A stretch of DNA of 64,000 bases from Mycolicibacterium sp. CBMA 226 (GCF_009729075.1 NZ_VTGY01000022.1:62001-126000), one strand, 5' to 3'. Positions 52,360 to 61,285 are shown, counted from the stretch's first letter. The notes: generated by a model from the sequence alone, not told the origin. Numbers and translations: made by a program.

Positions 52360-53592
52360 ATGTTCGGGAACTGGGTCCAGATCGCCGGCCAGAAAGTGCC
52401 TCTGGCCGATATTCGCGAGCACCCCGACCGGTATGTCCGGCTGCTGGCCACGGCCCGGCAGCATCGCGATGCCATCTGCTTGTGCCGGCCAACGCCGTTA
52501 CCGTTGGTGACCCGGATGACCAGAACTGGCCGGCTGTGCCTGGCCTGCTGGCCGCACCAGGGCACCTGGCATCACCGCAGGTGTGCCTTCCACCGGCTGG
52601 ACCCCGAGCTGAGTGGGCGCCGCGGGTACAGCGCATCGGCGATTCTGGAAACGGCCGCGGTAACCAGCATCCGGTACGCCAGTCCGCTCACCTCGGCGGC
52701 CTCCGGTCCTGATGGGGCAGCCTCGGCCTCACCCGTCGGCGGCGCGTCGCCGCGGCGCACGGTCGGGCCACTCGGGCTGCTCCACTACCTGTGGGAGGCC
52801 GCCGAACTGACTGCATGGCCGCCGGAGAGCGGTCATCGTCGGTGGCCGGCGCACGAGTTGGCCGATGTGCTCGACAGCTGCCTGATCAGCGGCCAGCCGG
52901 CCGCGCAACTGACCTACGTGATGCCGGTGTACACGGCAGAATCCGCGCAGGCCAACCTGGCTCGCTACGACCGGTTCATCGACGGTCTGCAGACCAATGA
53001 CCCCGGCCTGCGACGCGGATTCGTGCTGGCCGAGATCAAAGCCATCCACACGGCCCGGCACGGTGTGAGTTATCAACTGGCGCACCAGAACCCGCGCCGT
53101 CAGGTGTTCGTGTCGGCCAAACTCGATGAGCGACTGCGCAGCTCATACCCGGCGGCGTTCTGCGACGCGGCGCACGCCGTGCCAACACGCCGGGTTGGCC
53201 TGTTCTATGTGGAGCGCTCCCGCGGTGGATACACCACCGCCGTCGACGCGGCGGTCATGCTCACCAACCGCGAGTACATTCCGGCGGACTCGTCCTATGA
53301 GGTGCAGATGGCTGACGCCTTGGCCGCCGCCGGGCGCGCCTTCATCAAGCCGTTGACCTTCGATGCCGGCCACGACGTCGTGCTTCCCGATTTTGTGCTC
53401 ACCGACCAGGAACCGAGCGGCTTTGTCGAAGTGTGGGGCCTGCCCGGCCGCGCCGAGTACGAGGCCCGAAAAGCCAGGAAGGTGGCGCACTATCAACGCG
53501 GCGCGCCGGATCTGATCGAGTGGACCGTGACCGATCCGCTTCCGGCGATCCCACGGACGCCGCAGGATTCACGCAAGCTGGCGGCCGAGTAG
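52360..53592 (+). CDS. DUF1173 family protein
   Basis: 410 residues. N-terminal CLCRPTPLPLVTRM, CLACWPHQGTWHHRRCAFH is the Cys-rich signature of DUF1173, and the C-terminal part has SYEVQMADALAAAGRAFIKP and FGLPD-like VLPDFVLTDQ...FVEVWGL, a fold reminiscent of VSR/PD-(D/E)XK nucleases (E near the start, D, then E-V-W instead of E-x-K). DUF1173 genes occur on conjugative plasmids and integrative elements, commonly near relaxase genes. No clear ribosome site before the ATG. Confidence 0.75.
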   Translation: MFGNWVQIAGQKVPLADIREHPDRYVRLLATARQHRDAICLCRPTPLPLVTRMTRTGRLCLACWPHQGTWHHRRCAFHRLDPELSGRRGYSASAILETAAVTSIRYASPLTSAASGPDGAASASPVGGASPRRTVGPLGLLHYLWEAAELTAWPPESGHRRWPAHELADVLDSCLISGQPAAQLTYVMPVYTAESAQANLARYDRFIDGLQTNDPGLRRGFVLAEIKAIHTARHGVSYQLAHQNPRRQVFVSAKLDERLRSSYPAAFCDAAHAVPTRRVGLFYVERSRGGYTTAVDAAVMLTNREYIPADSSYEVQMADALAAAGRAFIKPLTFDAGHDVVLPDFVLTDQEPSGFVEVWGLPGRAEYEARKARKVAHYQRGAPDLIEWTVTDPLPAIPRTPQDSRKLAAE

Positions 53593-53710
53593 CCACTGGC
53601 GGCGCCGTGATCTGCCTCACGGGACAGTGGCATTTTCCGCGCGGCGGGGGTGTCAGCAGCGTTTACCCTGAGTGTATGGGTACACATCACGCAGCAGCGC
53701 CAGGTGCGCG

Positions 53711-54718
53711 ATGAGTGCAATAGCGCAGGCCTGCCAACAGGCTCTGACGGCGATTTCTCATGCCAAATCGCTGTTTCCCAGTGATCCGCTGCCGCCGACC
53801 GGTGCGGTTAACGGCGCGAACACACTGCAGGTAGCGCACAAGTCCGCTAGGGATGCGCCGACCAAGGCGGCCGACCTGTCAGGCGAGACCATCGACGGCT
53901 ACCGGCAGTTCGCGACCGCCGCCGCACCGCCGCTGTCGAGTTCGGCCAAAAACGATGCCCGCCTGGGCGATCTGCTGCAGCAGGCCGGGCACATCACCCG
54001 CGACAGCTCCGCCAAACTCGACGCGCTGTACAAGAAAGTTCAGGAGACCAGCCAGCGCGCGGCGGGGGCCACGAGCGGACCGGCACAACGCGCGGCGCTT
54101 GCCGAACTGAGTTCCTACATTCGGCAGGCGAACGACGTCGTCAAGGCAGCCAGCACCGGCGCGAACGGCATTCAAGGACAAATCCGCGGGCTGCAGTACC
54201 CCGGCGACAAGCCCGCCGGCAGCGACGGCGACTCCGGTGGGCCGCACATCCAGATGGTGGACGACAAGACCGGCGGCGGCAAAGAGCTGCCGCACGGGCA
54301 CGATCCGCGGTACTGGATTGACGTCACCAAGATCATCAATGTGCCGGACGGCCAGTTGGCGCCCAGTGGGACCACCCAGATCGGGCCCAACATGTACTAC
54401 CCGTCGCCCGGTGCACCCGGATTTGCCACGCCCGCGCCGCCGGTGGCCAAATATCCGTTGGACCTCAACGACATTCAGCACTACGACCCGAGTAAGTCGC
54501 TGCCTGACTACAACCATTCGTCGGTTGCTCCGGGGTGGGCGTACCCGCGGCCGAACCCGTGGCAGCCTGAGCCGCCGTGGACGTTTCAGACGCAGCGGCC
54601 GATCGATATTCGGGACATCATGGAGGTGCCGCCCGGCGGTCTCGCGCCGTGGGGCTACACCGAGTACGCCCCGGGCTGGTGGGCACCGGACGTGTCCAAG
54701 TTCGGCGCGCCGAACTGA
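53711..54718 (+). CDS. possible type VII secretion substrate (DUF4226-like layout)
   Basis: 335 residues. The first 160 are almost wholly helical and Ala/Ser/Gln-rich (AQACQQALTAISHAKSLF, DLLQQAGHITRDSSAKLDAL, VQETSQRAAGATSGPAQRAA), like WXG100-related helical hairpins. The C-terminal half is Pro/Gly/Trp/Tyr-rich with a twice-repeated unit (DVTKIINVPDGQLAPSGTTQ and DIRDIMEVPPGGLAPWGYTE). No Sec signal. This build is found in ESX-secreted mycobacterial proteins; the call is by architecture only. Confidence 0.55.
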   Translation: MSAIAQACQQALTAISHAKSLFPSDPLPPTGAVNGANTLQVAHKSARDAPTKAADLSGETIDGYRQFATAAAPPLSSSAKNDARLGDLLQQAGHITRDSSAKLDALYKKVQETSQRAAGATSGPAQRAALAELSSYIRQANDVVKAASTGANGIQGQIRGLQYPGDKPAGSDGDSGGPHIQMVDDKTGGGKELPHGHDPRYWIDVTKIINVPDGQLAPSGTTQIGPNMYYPSPGAPGFATPAPPVAKYPLDLNDIQHYDPSKSLPDYNHSSVAPGWAYPRPNPWQPEPPWTFQTQRPIDIRDIMEVPPGGLAPWGYTEYAPGWWAPDVSKFGAPN

Positions 54719-54743
54719 TCGTGCCCGATCCTGCCGGCGCCGG

Positions 54744-55388
54744 TCAGATGAGCAGATAGCCCAGCCGGCGGGCCGCGCCCGCGATCCGGAATGCCAGCCC
54801 TGGGTGGGTCAGCGGTTGCGAGAGCACCGGTCGCGCGGGCATGGCGTCGGTGGCGGCGGCGAACAGCGCCACGCAGCCCTGTCCGGAGAACCTGCTGTTG
54901 TAGTGCAGTCCGTCCAGATCCGGGAACGCTTCGACGATGCGCCGGGCCCAGCTCTGGGTGATCGAGTGTGGGCCGGTGGACAGCCCGTAGTTCCCGCCGG
55001 CTCGGGTGGCCCACGATCCGGTGCTGTCCGTCGAGACGCCCAGTAGGTGTACCTCGCGGGTGAACCGCAGCCCGGTGAGATACGGCAGCTGCCGGAACCG
55101 GTCGATGGTGCGGTCGCTCTGAAATGCTTCGGCCAGTGCGCCCAGTGGGCTCGCTGCCCCGTACCAGATGCCACTGTCAGGGTGCTCGCCGCGCGGCAGC
55201 GGATGCGGGTCAAACCGCAGGACCGGTCCGTAGTGCCGAAAAGCGTTCCACGCCAGCGTGCAATCCCCTTGAGTCCGGTGCACCCGCCACCACAGATCGG
55301 TAGGCGCCACGATGCGGTATTCCTCGGCGCGGATGCCGAGCGCGCGGAGGTCGGCTGCCGGCGGCGGACTGGGGAGCGTCGCGCTCAC
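54744..55388 (-). CDS. RES-domain toxin
   Basis: 214 residues. RES family marks: WWRVHRTQGDCTLAWNAFRH, RFDPHP, GIWYGAASPLGALAEAF with the conserved Arg/Tyr/Glu positions, and late GLHYNSRFSGQGCVALF, containing the terminal Ser/Arg region. RES toxins degrade NAD+ (MbcT type) or ADP-ribosylate targets. The antitoxin gene upstream overlaps it by 4 bp (ATGA). Confidence 0.85.
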   Translation of the reverse strand: MSATLPSPPPAADLRALGIRAEEYRIVAPTDLWWRVHRTQGDCTLAWNAFRHYGPVLRFDPHPLPRGEHPDSGIWYGAASPLGALAEAFQSDRTIDRFRQLPYLTGLRFTREVHLLGVSTDSTGSWATRAGGNYGLSTGPHSITQSWARRIVEAFPDLDGLHYNSRFSGQGCVALFAAATDAMPARPVLSQPLTHPGLAFRIAGAARRLGYLLI

Positions 55389-55975
55389 CGGCTATACCAG
55401 TCCGAGGCCAGTGCCGCCGCGATCACGGCGTCGACGTCGCCGCCGTCGCGCAACCAGTCCAATGGGGCCTGGTCGCGGCCGTCACGGTTCAGCTCGGGCT
55501 GCGGGGTGTGCAGGAACCCGTCGACAGCGACCGGGTGCAGATCGGCCGGCAGGGACTTGAACACGTCGGAAAGACCGCGAACCTGCCGGAACGGCCGTCC
55601 GGTGGTCGGGTTGGTCTCGAACTGGGGTGCTGGGAACAGCCAGGACTGGCCGTCTGGGATCGCCCATAACTCACGCCCCAGCCGCTTCTGCCGGACCCGG
55701 GAGTCGCTGATGTCCAGGATGGTTTTGACTTCGTCGGGCGTGTACGCGGAGACCGCGAGGCGGCCTACGTGGCCGGCAATCTCGGTCCCGGCGGCGATAT
55801 ATGCCTGCGGGTCTTCGTGGAAATCGGCGTCGTCGAGTAGTCGGGCCTCGTCGTCGCTGAGGGTGGTTGCCCACGGGCGCACCGAGGGTAGCGTGCGCAG
55901 TGCGGCCACAAAGTCGTCGCGGCTGATGTCAAAGCGGTCGTGCAGGAGCTGGTCGAGCTCGTTGATGGTGCTCAT
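55385..55975 (-). CDS. antitoxin of the RES pair
   Basis: 196 residues, ATG after AAAGGATG. An N-terminal helical part (ELDQLLHDRFDISRDDFVAA) is followed by an HTH (YTPDEVKTILDISDSRVRQK, about 105-125) and a C-terminal toxin-binding segment (FVKSLPADLHPVAVDGFLHT, with read DVFKSLPADLHPVAVDGFLH in the sequence). The order antitoxin-toxin with 4-bp overlap is typical of Xre/MbcA-RES modules, though this one is longer than MbcA. An inverted repeat lies in its promoter. Confidence 0.78.
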   Translation of the reverse strand: MSTINELDQLLHDRFDISRDDFVAALRTLPSVRPWATTLSDDEARLLDDADFHEDPQAYIAAGTEIAGHVGRLAVSAYTPDEVKTILDISDSRVRQKRLGRELWAIPDGQSWLFPAPQFETNPTTGRPFRQVRGLSDVFKSLPADLHPVAVDGFLHTPQPELNRDGRDQAPLDWLRDGGDVDAVIAAALASDWYSR

Positions 55976-55988
55976 CGGAGCATCCTTT

Positions 55989-56022
55989 CTAACGGGAACT
56001 AACACCATGCTATCACCGTTAG
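55989..56022. promoter_or_regulatory. inverted repeat in RES antitoxin promoter
   Basis: CTAACGG (55989) and CCGTTAG (56016), with an extra AACTAAC between them, 13 bp upstream of the antitoxin ATG. Probably the autoregulatory operator. Confidence 0.5.
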
Positions 56023-56649
56023 TCACCGGTGGCGATGCCGACGCTTGGCACCGGTGTCGGTGATCGCCGCCGCTACTGTCGTCTCTCGTACCGCGGCGAT
56101 CACCAGTTGCCACGCCATGAGGCGGTCGGGCCATGCGGCGTCTGGCCGCTCGCACCCGTCGTACCAGTCGGCGTTTTGTTCGGCCTGCAGCGCGTCGGGG
56201 TGCCAGCCCTGCGTGAGACTGTGCGGATCGGTCCACCACCGCCGGCCGGCAGCTCGGGGGTGGCCGCGGCCGGCGGCCAGGTCGGCTAGCTGTGCCGTGG
56301 TGTCGGGTCGAGAGCTGCGCAGTGTGCGCAGCTCGGCCCAGGGGATGCACCAGCGCGGCCGATGCTGCCAGCCCTGCCAAGTGTCGCCGGCCTCGAACCG
56401 CAGACCATCGCGCCAGATCGCCCACGCCCACCCAGGGGTGCCGTGTCGTCCGCGCCGGTAGCTGGCCTTGCATTCGCCGTAGTCGAGCTGGGTTTCGATA
56501 ACGTCCGGGTGCAACCACCAGGCCAGCAGGTCTGGCCAGGGCGTTTCGGCCAGGAATTGCATCGCCGATGCTCTGCGGGCTGCGGCCTGCGTTGAAGCGG
56601 CGAGCTCGGCCGCCTCGATCTCTCCAAACAGGTCGTACTGGGCACTCAC
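56023..56649 (-). CDS. hypothetical Trp-rich protein
   Basis: 208 residues from a GTG that overlaps the stop of the frame upstream (GTGA). Starts MSAQYDLFGEIEAAELAAST; then a Trp-rich region (PWPDLLAWWLHPDVIETQLD, WAWAIWRDGL, TWQGWQHRPRWCIPWAELR) and a basic tail. No family known. It appears coupled to the frameshifted gene upstream. Confidence 0.65.
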   Translation of the reverse strand: MSAQYDLFGEIEAAELAASTQAAARRASAMQFLAETPWPDLLAWWLHPDVIETQLDYGECKASYRRGRHGTPGWAWAIWRDGLRFEAGDTWQGWQHRPRWCIPWAELRTLRSSRPDTTAQLADLAAGRGHPRAAGRRWWTDPHSLTQGWHPDALQAEQNADWYDGCERPDAAWPDRLMAWQLVIAAVRETTVAAAITDTGAKRRHRHR

Positions 56650-56940
56650 GATTGTTCCTTAGTTGCGGGCAGGTACTCGGTGCCGAAAAGTGTTGGTGCA
56701 GTGTCGGTGATATCCGCCCACCACGTGTTGAACTGCGTGCGGGCCTTGTCTGCGACCACGGCCGGGCCGACGACGTAGAAGGCCTCGGCCCACGGTGCGG
56801 CCTGGGCGCGTTCGCGCACCACCATGCGGGTGATGCTGTCGGCCCAGTCACCGCACGTCCTGGCATCTGCGCCAGCTGGGCGGTGGCAATGTCGAGTTGG
56901 CCGGTGTCTGCCGGATCAAATACCGGGTCGCTCGCCGGGA
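56646..56940 (-). pseudogene. frameshifted small gene upstream of the Trp-rich protein
   Basis: One frame gives DPVFDPADTGQLDIATAQLA; after an apparent one-base shift near 56860 another gives RTCGDWADSITRMVVRERAQ, then FYVVGPAVVADKARTQFNTW and ends TEYLPATKEQS at 56646. Both halves look like real protein, and the stop overlaps the next start. No clear start codon was found. Either a decayed gene or a sequencing error. Confidence 0.45.
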
Positions 56941-56950
56941 TCGGGATCTG

Positions 56951-57205
56951 ATGCCGGAGACCAACAAGGTTCAGTATCTGGCTACACCTTTGGTGCTGGG
57001 CACTGTCAATGTCTTCCACAGGGAGAGCGACCTGCGGGCCAGCCCAGTGATCGAGGTTCTCGACAGAGAGCACGACGGGCTGCGCACCCTCGGGCCGTGG
57101 GACCCGTGGGAGTATGTCACCGATGATGAGGCCGCCGCGGACGAACCACCTCCCGACAGCGCGGCCCAGCGATCTTCCGCTGAAAGCGTCATCGGCTGGA
57201 AGTGA
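56951..57205 (+). CDS. small hypothetical protein
   Basis: 84 residues: MPETNKVQYLATPLVLGTVN, VFHRESDLRASPVIEVLDRE, GLRTLGPWDPWEYVTDDEAA. Good alpha/beta composition on the + strand but only a weak purine stretch before the ATG. No family recognised. Runs opposite to the frameshifted minus-strand gene; only one of the two overlapping readings around 56950 can be right. Confidence 0.45.
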   Translation: MPETNKVQYLATPLVLGTVNVFHRESDLRASPVIEVLDREHDGLRTLGPWDPWEYVTDDEAAADEPPPDSAAQRSSAESVIGWK

Positions 57206-57422
57206 GGGAGCGCCCGAGCCGCCGGGAAGATGATCGTTTCAGGAGCGCTCATAGAGTTCGCCTATATACGCGAGTGGCGGGCGAACCGGACGCACCGCAT
57301 TGCGCACGGCACCGCGCCACGCGTACCGCCAGTCATTCGAACGCACATGCGAATCGCGGGTACGATTAGTGGCGGCGGCCTGGGCTGTGGTGGCACCGGC
57401 CGGTAGCGAAAAGGTGGCTTGA

Positions 57423-59231
57423 ATGTCGCAGAACCGCCCATTTGATCTCGGTCGCTTCGGTATGCGTCCACCGTCGTTGACGGCATCAGAAGTTTTGCCG
57501 TGCGCGATGGATACAGCGGCGCGACAAGATGTTTGGCGCTGCACCGGGCTCCTGCCGGCGCTGACGATGGTGGCAGGGCTGTTTGCAGACCTGGACCTGG
57601 CCGCGATCAACGACAGTCGTTCGAATGTCGAACACCGCTTTATCGCCGGACACCTAGGTGACGCGGAGCGGGTACTCGTGGCAGGTCTACGGCAAGGGCG
57701 GACGGTGTTCACCCACACCGGGCTGGTCCAGTGCATCAAAGAAATCGTCCTGTGCGCCGACGAGGGAAGCGATGCCGAACTATCCGCGGCTGACCTGACA
57801 CGGTGTGTGCTTGGCGTCAATCAAGAGGCAGACGAGCGAGCGGATCCGGGTCTGGTGGTCCGTGCGCACAATCCCGAGCTCAGCGACCTTGAAACGTTAC
57901 GCAAGGATTTTCTGGAGATGGCCGTCGACCACGTTGCGCAAGAACTGCTCGACAACATCGAAACGTTCGAGACGCTGGCCAGCGGAACCCACGAGATGTG
58001 GCGGGAAGGTTGGGCTCCGGGCATCGACCCCGGAGTAACTCGGGACCTGGGCAGCGGCGCGGCCGACGTGTTCGCCGACGTCGTGGGAGTCGACCTGGAC
58101 GACTTCCTAACACTGGGATGGACGATGTGGAACCTCGCCCGCAACGACCAACTGGTGGGGTTCGGAGCCGACCTGCTCGCTGAGACTGGAGTGGGTGCAG
58201 GAGTTCTGAATGCGTTTGCGGCACAGTGCGCTTTGTCACTCGATGAGTTGCGTCAACGTCTCAGCGATCAAGACGATGGCGATGCTGCCGGCCTGTTGGT
58301 GCGCTACATCCTGCAGGAGTTTCCGTTCCTGAGGCTCGCCGACGGGTCCCTGTTGATGCTGCGTTTGCAGTACGCGGTACAGCGTGTGTTCGGAGACCTT
58401 CTTTGGCTCAAGGTCTACGACGGGCTGAAAGCCGTTGATTCACAACGTGCGTCGCGATTCAAGAACGCCATGAACACAAACTTTGAGTATCGTGTCGGTC
58501 AGGTCCTCACTCGGATCGCTGAGCATGAGCGCGGACGCTTTCCCGGTGTGATCGTCACCGAAGACGAATTCAAAGCCGCCTGGCGGAACAGCCGCGGGGT
58601 GCACCCAAAAATCTGCGATTTCGCCTACACCCAACGTGGCGCGTGGCTCTTGTTCGACGCCAATAATCGCAACGTGCCCAAGGATATTGCCGAGCGTGTC
58701 GGCGGCGGTGAGGATCTGCGTACCGAAATTCGCAAGATGTTTGTCGACACGAAGTTCGGCCAATTGACCTCCACGGCATCGGAATTGATCACGCGCAAAT
58801 GGGCGGCGGACGGCGCACTGGCAGACTCCTCTACAAGATTCCTACCGTTCGTAGTTGCCCCGAACGCGGGAATGCCGGCCAGCGAGTTCACCGAGTTCTT
58901 GATACTGGAACAATCCGCACCCCTAGTCAGTGGCTTCAACAATCGAGTCTGGCCGCCGGGCATCATCAAGATGTGTGATCTGCAGCTGCTCGAAGGACTC
59001 GCCGAACGCCGTCTCGGTCCGGGAACTTTCGCGATCCTCATGGCGTGGCGCATGGAAAACTATCAACGGATGACTCGCGCGAGGGGGATTCCGCTTCCGC
59101 TGTCAGCGTTCATTGATGTGCGATTGCCGCAGCTGGGCCGGCCGATGGCCCAACACCAGCGCACGGTCGGCGCCGCGTTCTTCGAAGCGTTGCGCATCAA
59201 CGCAATTCGCCATGCCACTAGTCCGCGCTGA
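57423..59231 (+). CDS. hypothetical 602-residue protein with nuclease-like segment
   Basis: Single-gene unit on the + strand. The N-terminal half is helical (SAADLTRCVLGVNQEADERA, MAVDHVAQELLDNIETFETL). At about 353-415, FEYRVGQVLTRIAEHERG, then KICDFAYTQRGAWLLFDANN, follow the order of a PD-(D/E)XK nuclease core (Glu, Asp, then D-A-N in place of E-x-K), so an inactive or altered nuclease fold is possible. The rest (STRFLPFVVAPNAGMPASEF) matches nothing I know. Its lone position near toxin-antitoxin genes fits a defence gene, unproven. Confidence 0.7.
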   Translation: MSQNRPFDLGRFGMRPPSLTASEVLPCAMDTAARQDVWRCTGLLPALTMVAGLFADLDLAAINDSRSNVEHRFIAGHLGDAERVLVAGLRQGRTVFTHTGLVQCIKEIVLCADEGSDAELSAADLTRCVLGVNQEADERADPGLVVRAHNPELSDLETLRKDFLEMAVDHVAQELLDNIETFETLASGTHEMWREGWAPGIDPGVTRDLGSGAADVFADVVGVDLDDFLTLGWTMWNLARNDQLVGFGADLLAETGVGAGVLNAFAAQCALSLDELRQRLSDQDDGDAAGLLVRYILQEFPFLRLADGSLLMLRLQYAVQRVFGDLLWLKVYDGLKAVDSQRASRFKNAMNTNFEYRVGQVLTRIAEHERGRFPGVIVTEDEFKAAWRNSRGVHPKICDFAYTQRGAWLLFDANNRNVPKDIAERVGGGEDLRTEIRKMFVDTKFGQLTSTASELITRKWAADGALADSSTRFLPFVVAPNAGMPASEFTEFLILEQSAPLVSGFNNRVWPPGIIKMCDLQLLEGLAERRLGPGTFAILMAWRMENYQRMTRARGIPLPLSAFIDVRLPQLGRPMAQHQRTVGAAFFEALRINAIRHATSPR

Positions 59232-59845
59232 CTCACTCTAGCGACAACGGACTCGCCCTCTTGTGAACCGCCGACCACCATCGACCCGGCACGCTGTCTG
59301 TTGAACTCCTGGAACCGCTGTGTCGTCGGTGTCCAGCTACAAGCGGCACCAACGGCAGTTGACTGAGACCTACGGCCAGTGCGCCAGGTTCGTGTGGTTC
59401 GCTGCGTCTGATTATCTCCCTCAGCTCCCGAAATGATCTGAACTGGGCTTTTGCAATGAAGATTGACAAGCCCTCGCGACACGCCCGAATTTTGTCAAAG
59501 TAGCCAGGCGCGTCTTGTCAATCTTCCTTGCATCTCGACAACAACAACAACCGCTCGCCGGGAAAATGTCGAAGTGCACCGCAGATTAACAATCGTGCAG
59601 TGGTTGTTGAACAAGGACGCGAGCTAACAAGAATTAGCTGGTATCACCGATAGTGACTGCGCAACGCGCGGCATGCCAGCCCGCGGGAAATGCTGCCGGA
59701 CTACTGGCTGAAACAGGGGCAGGCTGGCTGAGCCTCGATGGCGCTGCACGGCAGGACAATTCGCTAATGGAGCTAGGCGGTGTAGCGGCGGCACACAGGT
59801 GCTCTGTGGACCGCGGTGACATACCGTCTAGTCGACCTAGTCGAC
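59232..59845. other. 614-bp non-coding region with a 19-bp inverted repeat
   Basis: No gene supported. A near-perfect inverted repeat is present: TGCAATGAAGATTGACAAG (59452-59470) and CTTGTCAATCTTCCTTGCA (59514-59532), one mismatch, 43 bp apart. The intervening DNA is AT-richer and includes TTTTGTCAAAG. It may be a small element, a recombination site or a protein-binding site. Confidence 0.55.
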
Positions 59846-59854
59846 CTAGTCGAC
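59828..59854. repeat. three tandem copies of CTAGTCGAC at the vapC stop
   Basis: A 9-bp unit repeated three times without error. The vapC stop codon lies within it, so repeat number could change the protein end by whole codons only outside the stop. Probably slippage-prone. Confidence 0.75.
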
Positions 59855-60271
59855 GGAGCCGCGGTCGACCACCCAATGGTGCTGGAGCGGCAGTGCGTCG
59901 GCGGCGATGTCGAAGTCGGAGTCGTAATGGATCAGCGTCACGTCGTGGGCCACTGCTAGCGTGGCGATCAAAAGGTCTGCCATGCCAACAGCGCGATGCC
60001 GGCCGTCCCTCGCCAACGTCCGCTGTGCACCCAATGCGGCCTGCCAGTGCTCGTCGGCCGTCGGCAGGTATTCGTAGGCCAGCCTTCGGTCTGACCAAAG
60101 CTGTTCGTACTCAGCCGGATTGCGGGCGCTGTACAGAGCCTCGGCGTCGAGTTGGGCCGTTGTGGCGACCAGGCCGGCCTCGATGAGCGGGGCCAGTCGG
60201 CGGGCCACTGCAGGCGATTTCATTCGTGCCGCCGCACTGGTGTCGACGAGGTAGCGAGCGATCAGCGCCAC
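59846..60271 (-). CDS. vapC: VapC-family PIN-domain toxin
   Basis: 141 residues. PIN motifs: first acidic LVDTSAAAR (Asp near 9), Glu in DAEALYSARNP, then GMADLLIATLAVAHDVTLIH with the third acid, and YDSDFDIA with the fourth. A Mg2+-dependent RNase that cleaves tRNA or rRNA when unbound. It overlaps its antitoxin gene by 10 bp. The C-terminus runs into the CTAGTCGAC tandem repeat. Confidence 0.9.
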   Translation of the reverse strand: MALIARYLVDTSAAARMKSPAVARRLAPLIEAGLVATTAQLDAEALYSARNPAEYEQLWSDRRLAYEYLPTADEHWQAALGAQRTLARDGRHRAVGMADLLIATLAVAHDVTLIHYDSDFDIAADALPLQHHWVVDRGSVD

Positions 60272-60468
60272 ACGTCGCCACGCTGCTCAGGGCCGGTCAT
60301 GTCCTGCAGGCCTCCAGATTGCAACCATGCCACCTGGCGCGCCCGGGCGGACCTCGCTGCGGCTTGTTGCAAGGCGATGCGAACGGTGTCGGACACGCCG
60401 GTCGTATTTAATTCCTTCTGAGCGGCCGCGAGAAGGTCGTCATCCAAGTCGATTAAGCGTTTAGGCAT
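60262..60468 (-). CDS. vapB: VapB-family antitoxin
   Basis: 68 residues: MPKRLIDLDDDLLAAAQKEL, then TTGVSDTVRIALQQAAARSA, a ribbon-helix-helix domain of the VapB type, followed by the toxin-wrapping tail (WLQSGGLQDMTGPEQRGD). It is upstream of and overlaps vapC. Two GTATATAT boxes in the promoter suit binding by the VapBC complex. Confidence 0.88.
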   Translation of the reverse strand: MPKRLIDLDDDLLAAAQKELNTTGVSDTVRIALQQAAARSARARQVAWLQSGGLQDMTGPEQRGDVWR

Positions 60469-60484
60469 CAGCCGGCCCCCATGG

Positions 60485-60515
60485 GTATATATCGATTAGT
60501 GAGTCAGTATATATG
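60485..60515. promoter_or_regulatory. direct GTATATAT boxes, likely VapBC operator
   Basis: GTATATATC (60485-60493) and GTATATATG (60507-60515), start-to-start 22 bp, about two helical turns, just upstream of vapB. AT-rich boxes inside a GC-rich genome; they may also supply the -10. Confidence 0.5.
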
Positions 60516-60584
60516 GTGCGGCGGGGCCCAGGGCGTCGAATCCGTCACGGCGCGATGTTTCTGCGGCGCCGGCGGCATCCGTCG

Positions 60585-61046
60585 TCAGCGGCTCCACTGG
60601 GGCGCGGGTGCGGCCCACTGATTGGCCTGCGGAGCGCTCCACGTCGGGACTGCGGGCGTTGCGGAGGCAATCGGGGCTGGCGTATAGGTCGGCGGGTAGT
60701 GCGGCTGCATGGCGGCGGAGCTGCCCATGCCGGATTGCCAGGGCGCGGCCGGCGGGGTGATTGTGCCGGCTTGCCACGGCGCGACGCTGACTGGTCGGTA
60801 GGCGGGCGTGGGCTGCGCCGAACGTTGCTGGGTGCGCCGGTAGATGATCCCGATCAGGGCAATGATGAACGGGAGGCTGATGATCAGCAGCACGAAGAAT
60901 GCGGTGAGCCAGCCATCGTGGACGCCGTGCGTGAGCAGGTGGATCGTGTGGCGCAGCCGCATGGGCGCATCGCCCCCGATGGTGCCGGCGAGGTGCTGCG
61001 CGATCCCGGGGTTGTTGGCCAGGTGCTGCGCGACAGGTCGGATCAT
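60585..61046 (-). CDS. membrane protein with Pro-rich tail
   Basis: 153 residues. Residues 1-45 are amphipathic (IRPVAQHLANNPGIAQHLAG); one membrane helix near 48-70 (AFFVLLIISLPFIIALIGIIY), then a Pro/Ala/Gln-rich cytoplasmic tail. The build is similar to that of the larger protein at 61286-62317 (membrane plus Pro/Gln-rich part). The promoter carries GCTACGG / CCGTAGC repeats. Function unknown. Confidence 0.7.
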   Translation of the reverse strand: MIRPVAQHLANNPGIAQHLAGTIGGDAPMRLRHTIHLLTHGVHDGWLTAFFVLLIISLPFIIALIGIIYRRTQQRSAQPTPAYRPVSVAPWQAGTITPPAAPWQSGMGSSAAMQPHYPPTYTPAPIASATPAVPTWSAPQANQWAAPAPQWSR

Positions 61047-61081
61047 GGTTGAGCCTTTCTAGTGACAACCGCTACGGTTCC

Positions 61082-61100
61082 ACCGTAGCATAGCTACGGT
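61082..61100. promoter_or_regulatory. GTAGC palindrome upstream of 60585-61046 gene
   Basis: ACCGTAGCATAGCTACGGT is a perfect palindrome around one base. Another GCTACGG half-site stands at 61071. It lies 36 bp before the start on the minus strand. Confidence 0.6.
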
Positions 61101-61285
61101 TATGAAGCTAGTTGGCGTAGAGATGCAACGGTTACCGTCGCACCGGGCGAACGAGGCCCATGGGAGCTGAAAGGCTGACCTTGCGGGGCAATGATGGCCG
61201 CAACGCAAACATGGCCGCGACTATCGCGGCCATGTTCACGGTCTAGAAATGCACTCAGTCGCGGCGGCGCGCAACCAGATTCGGG

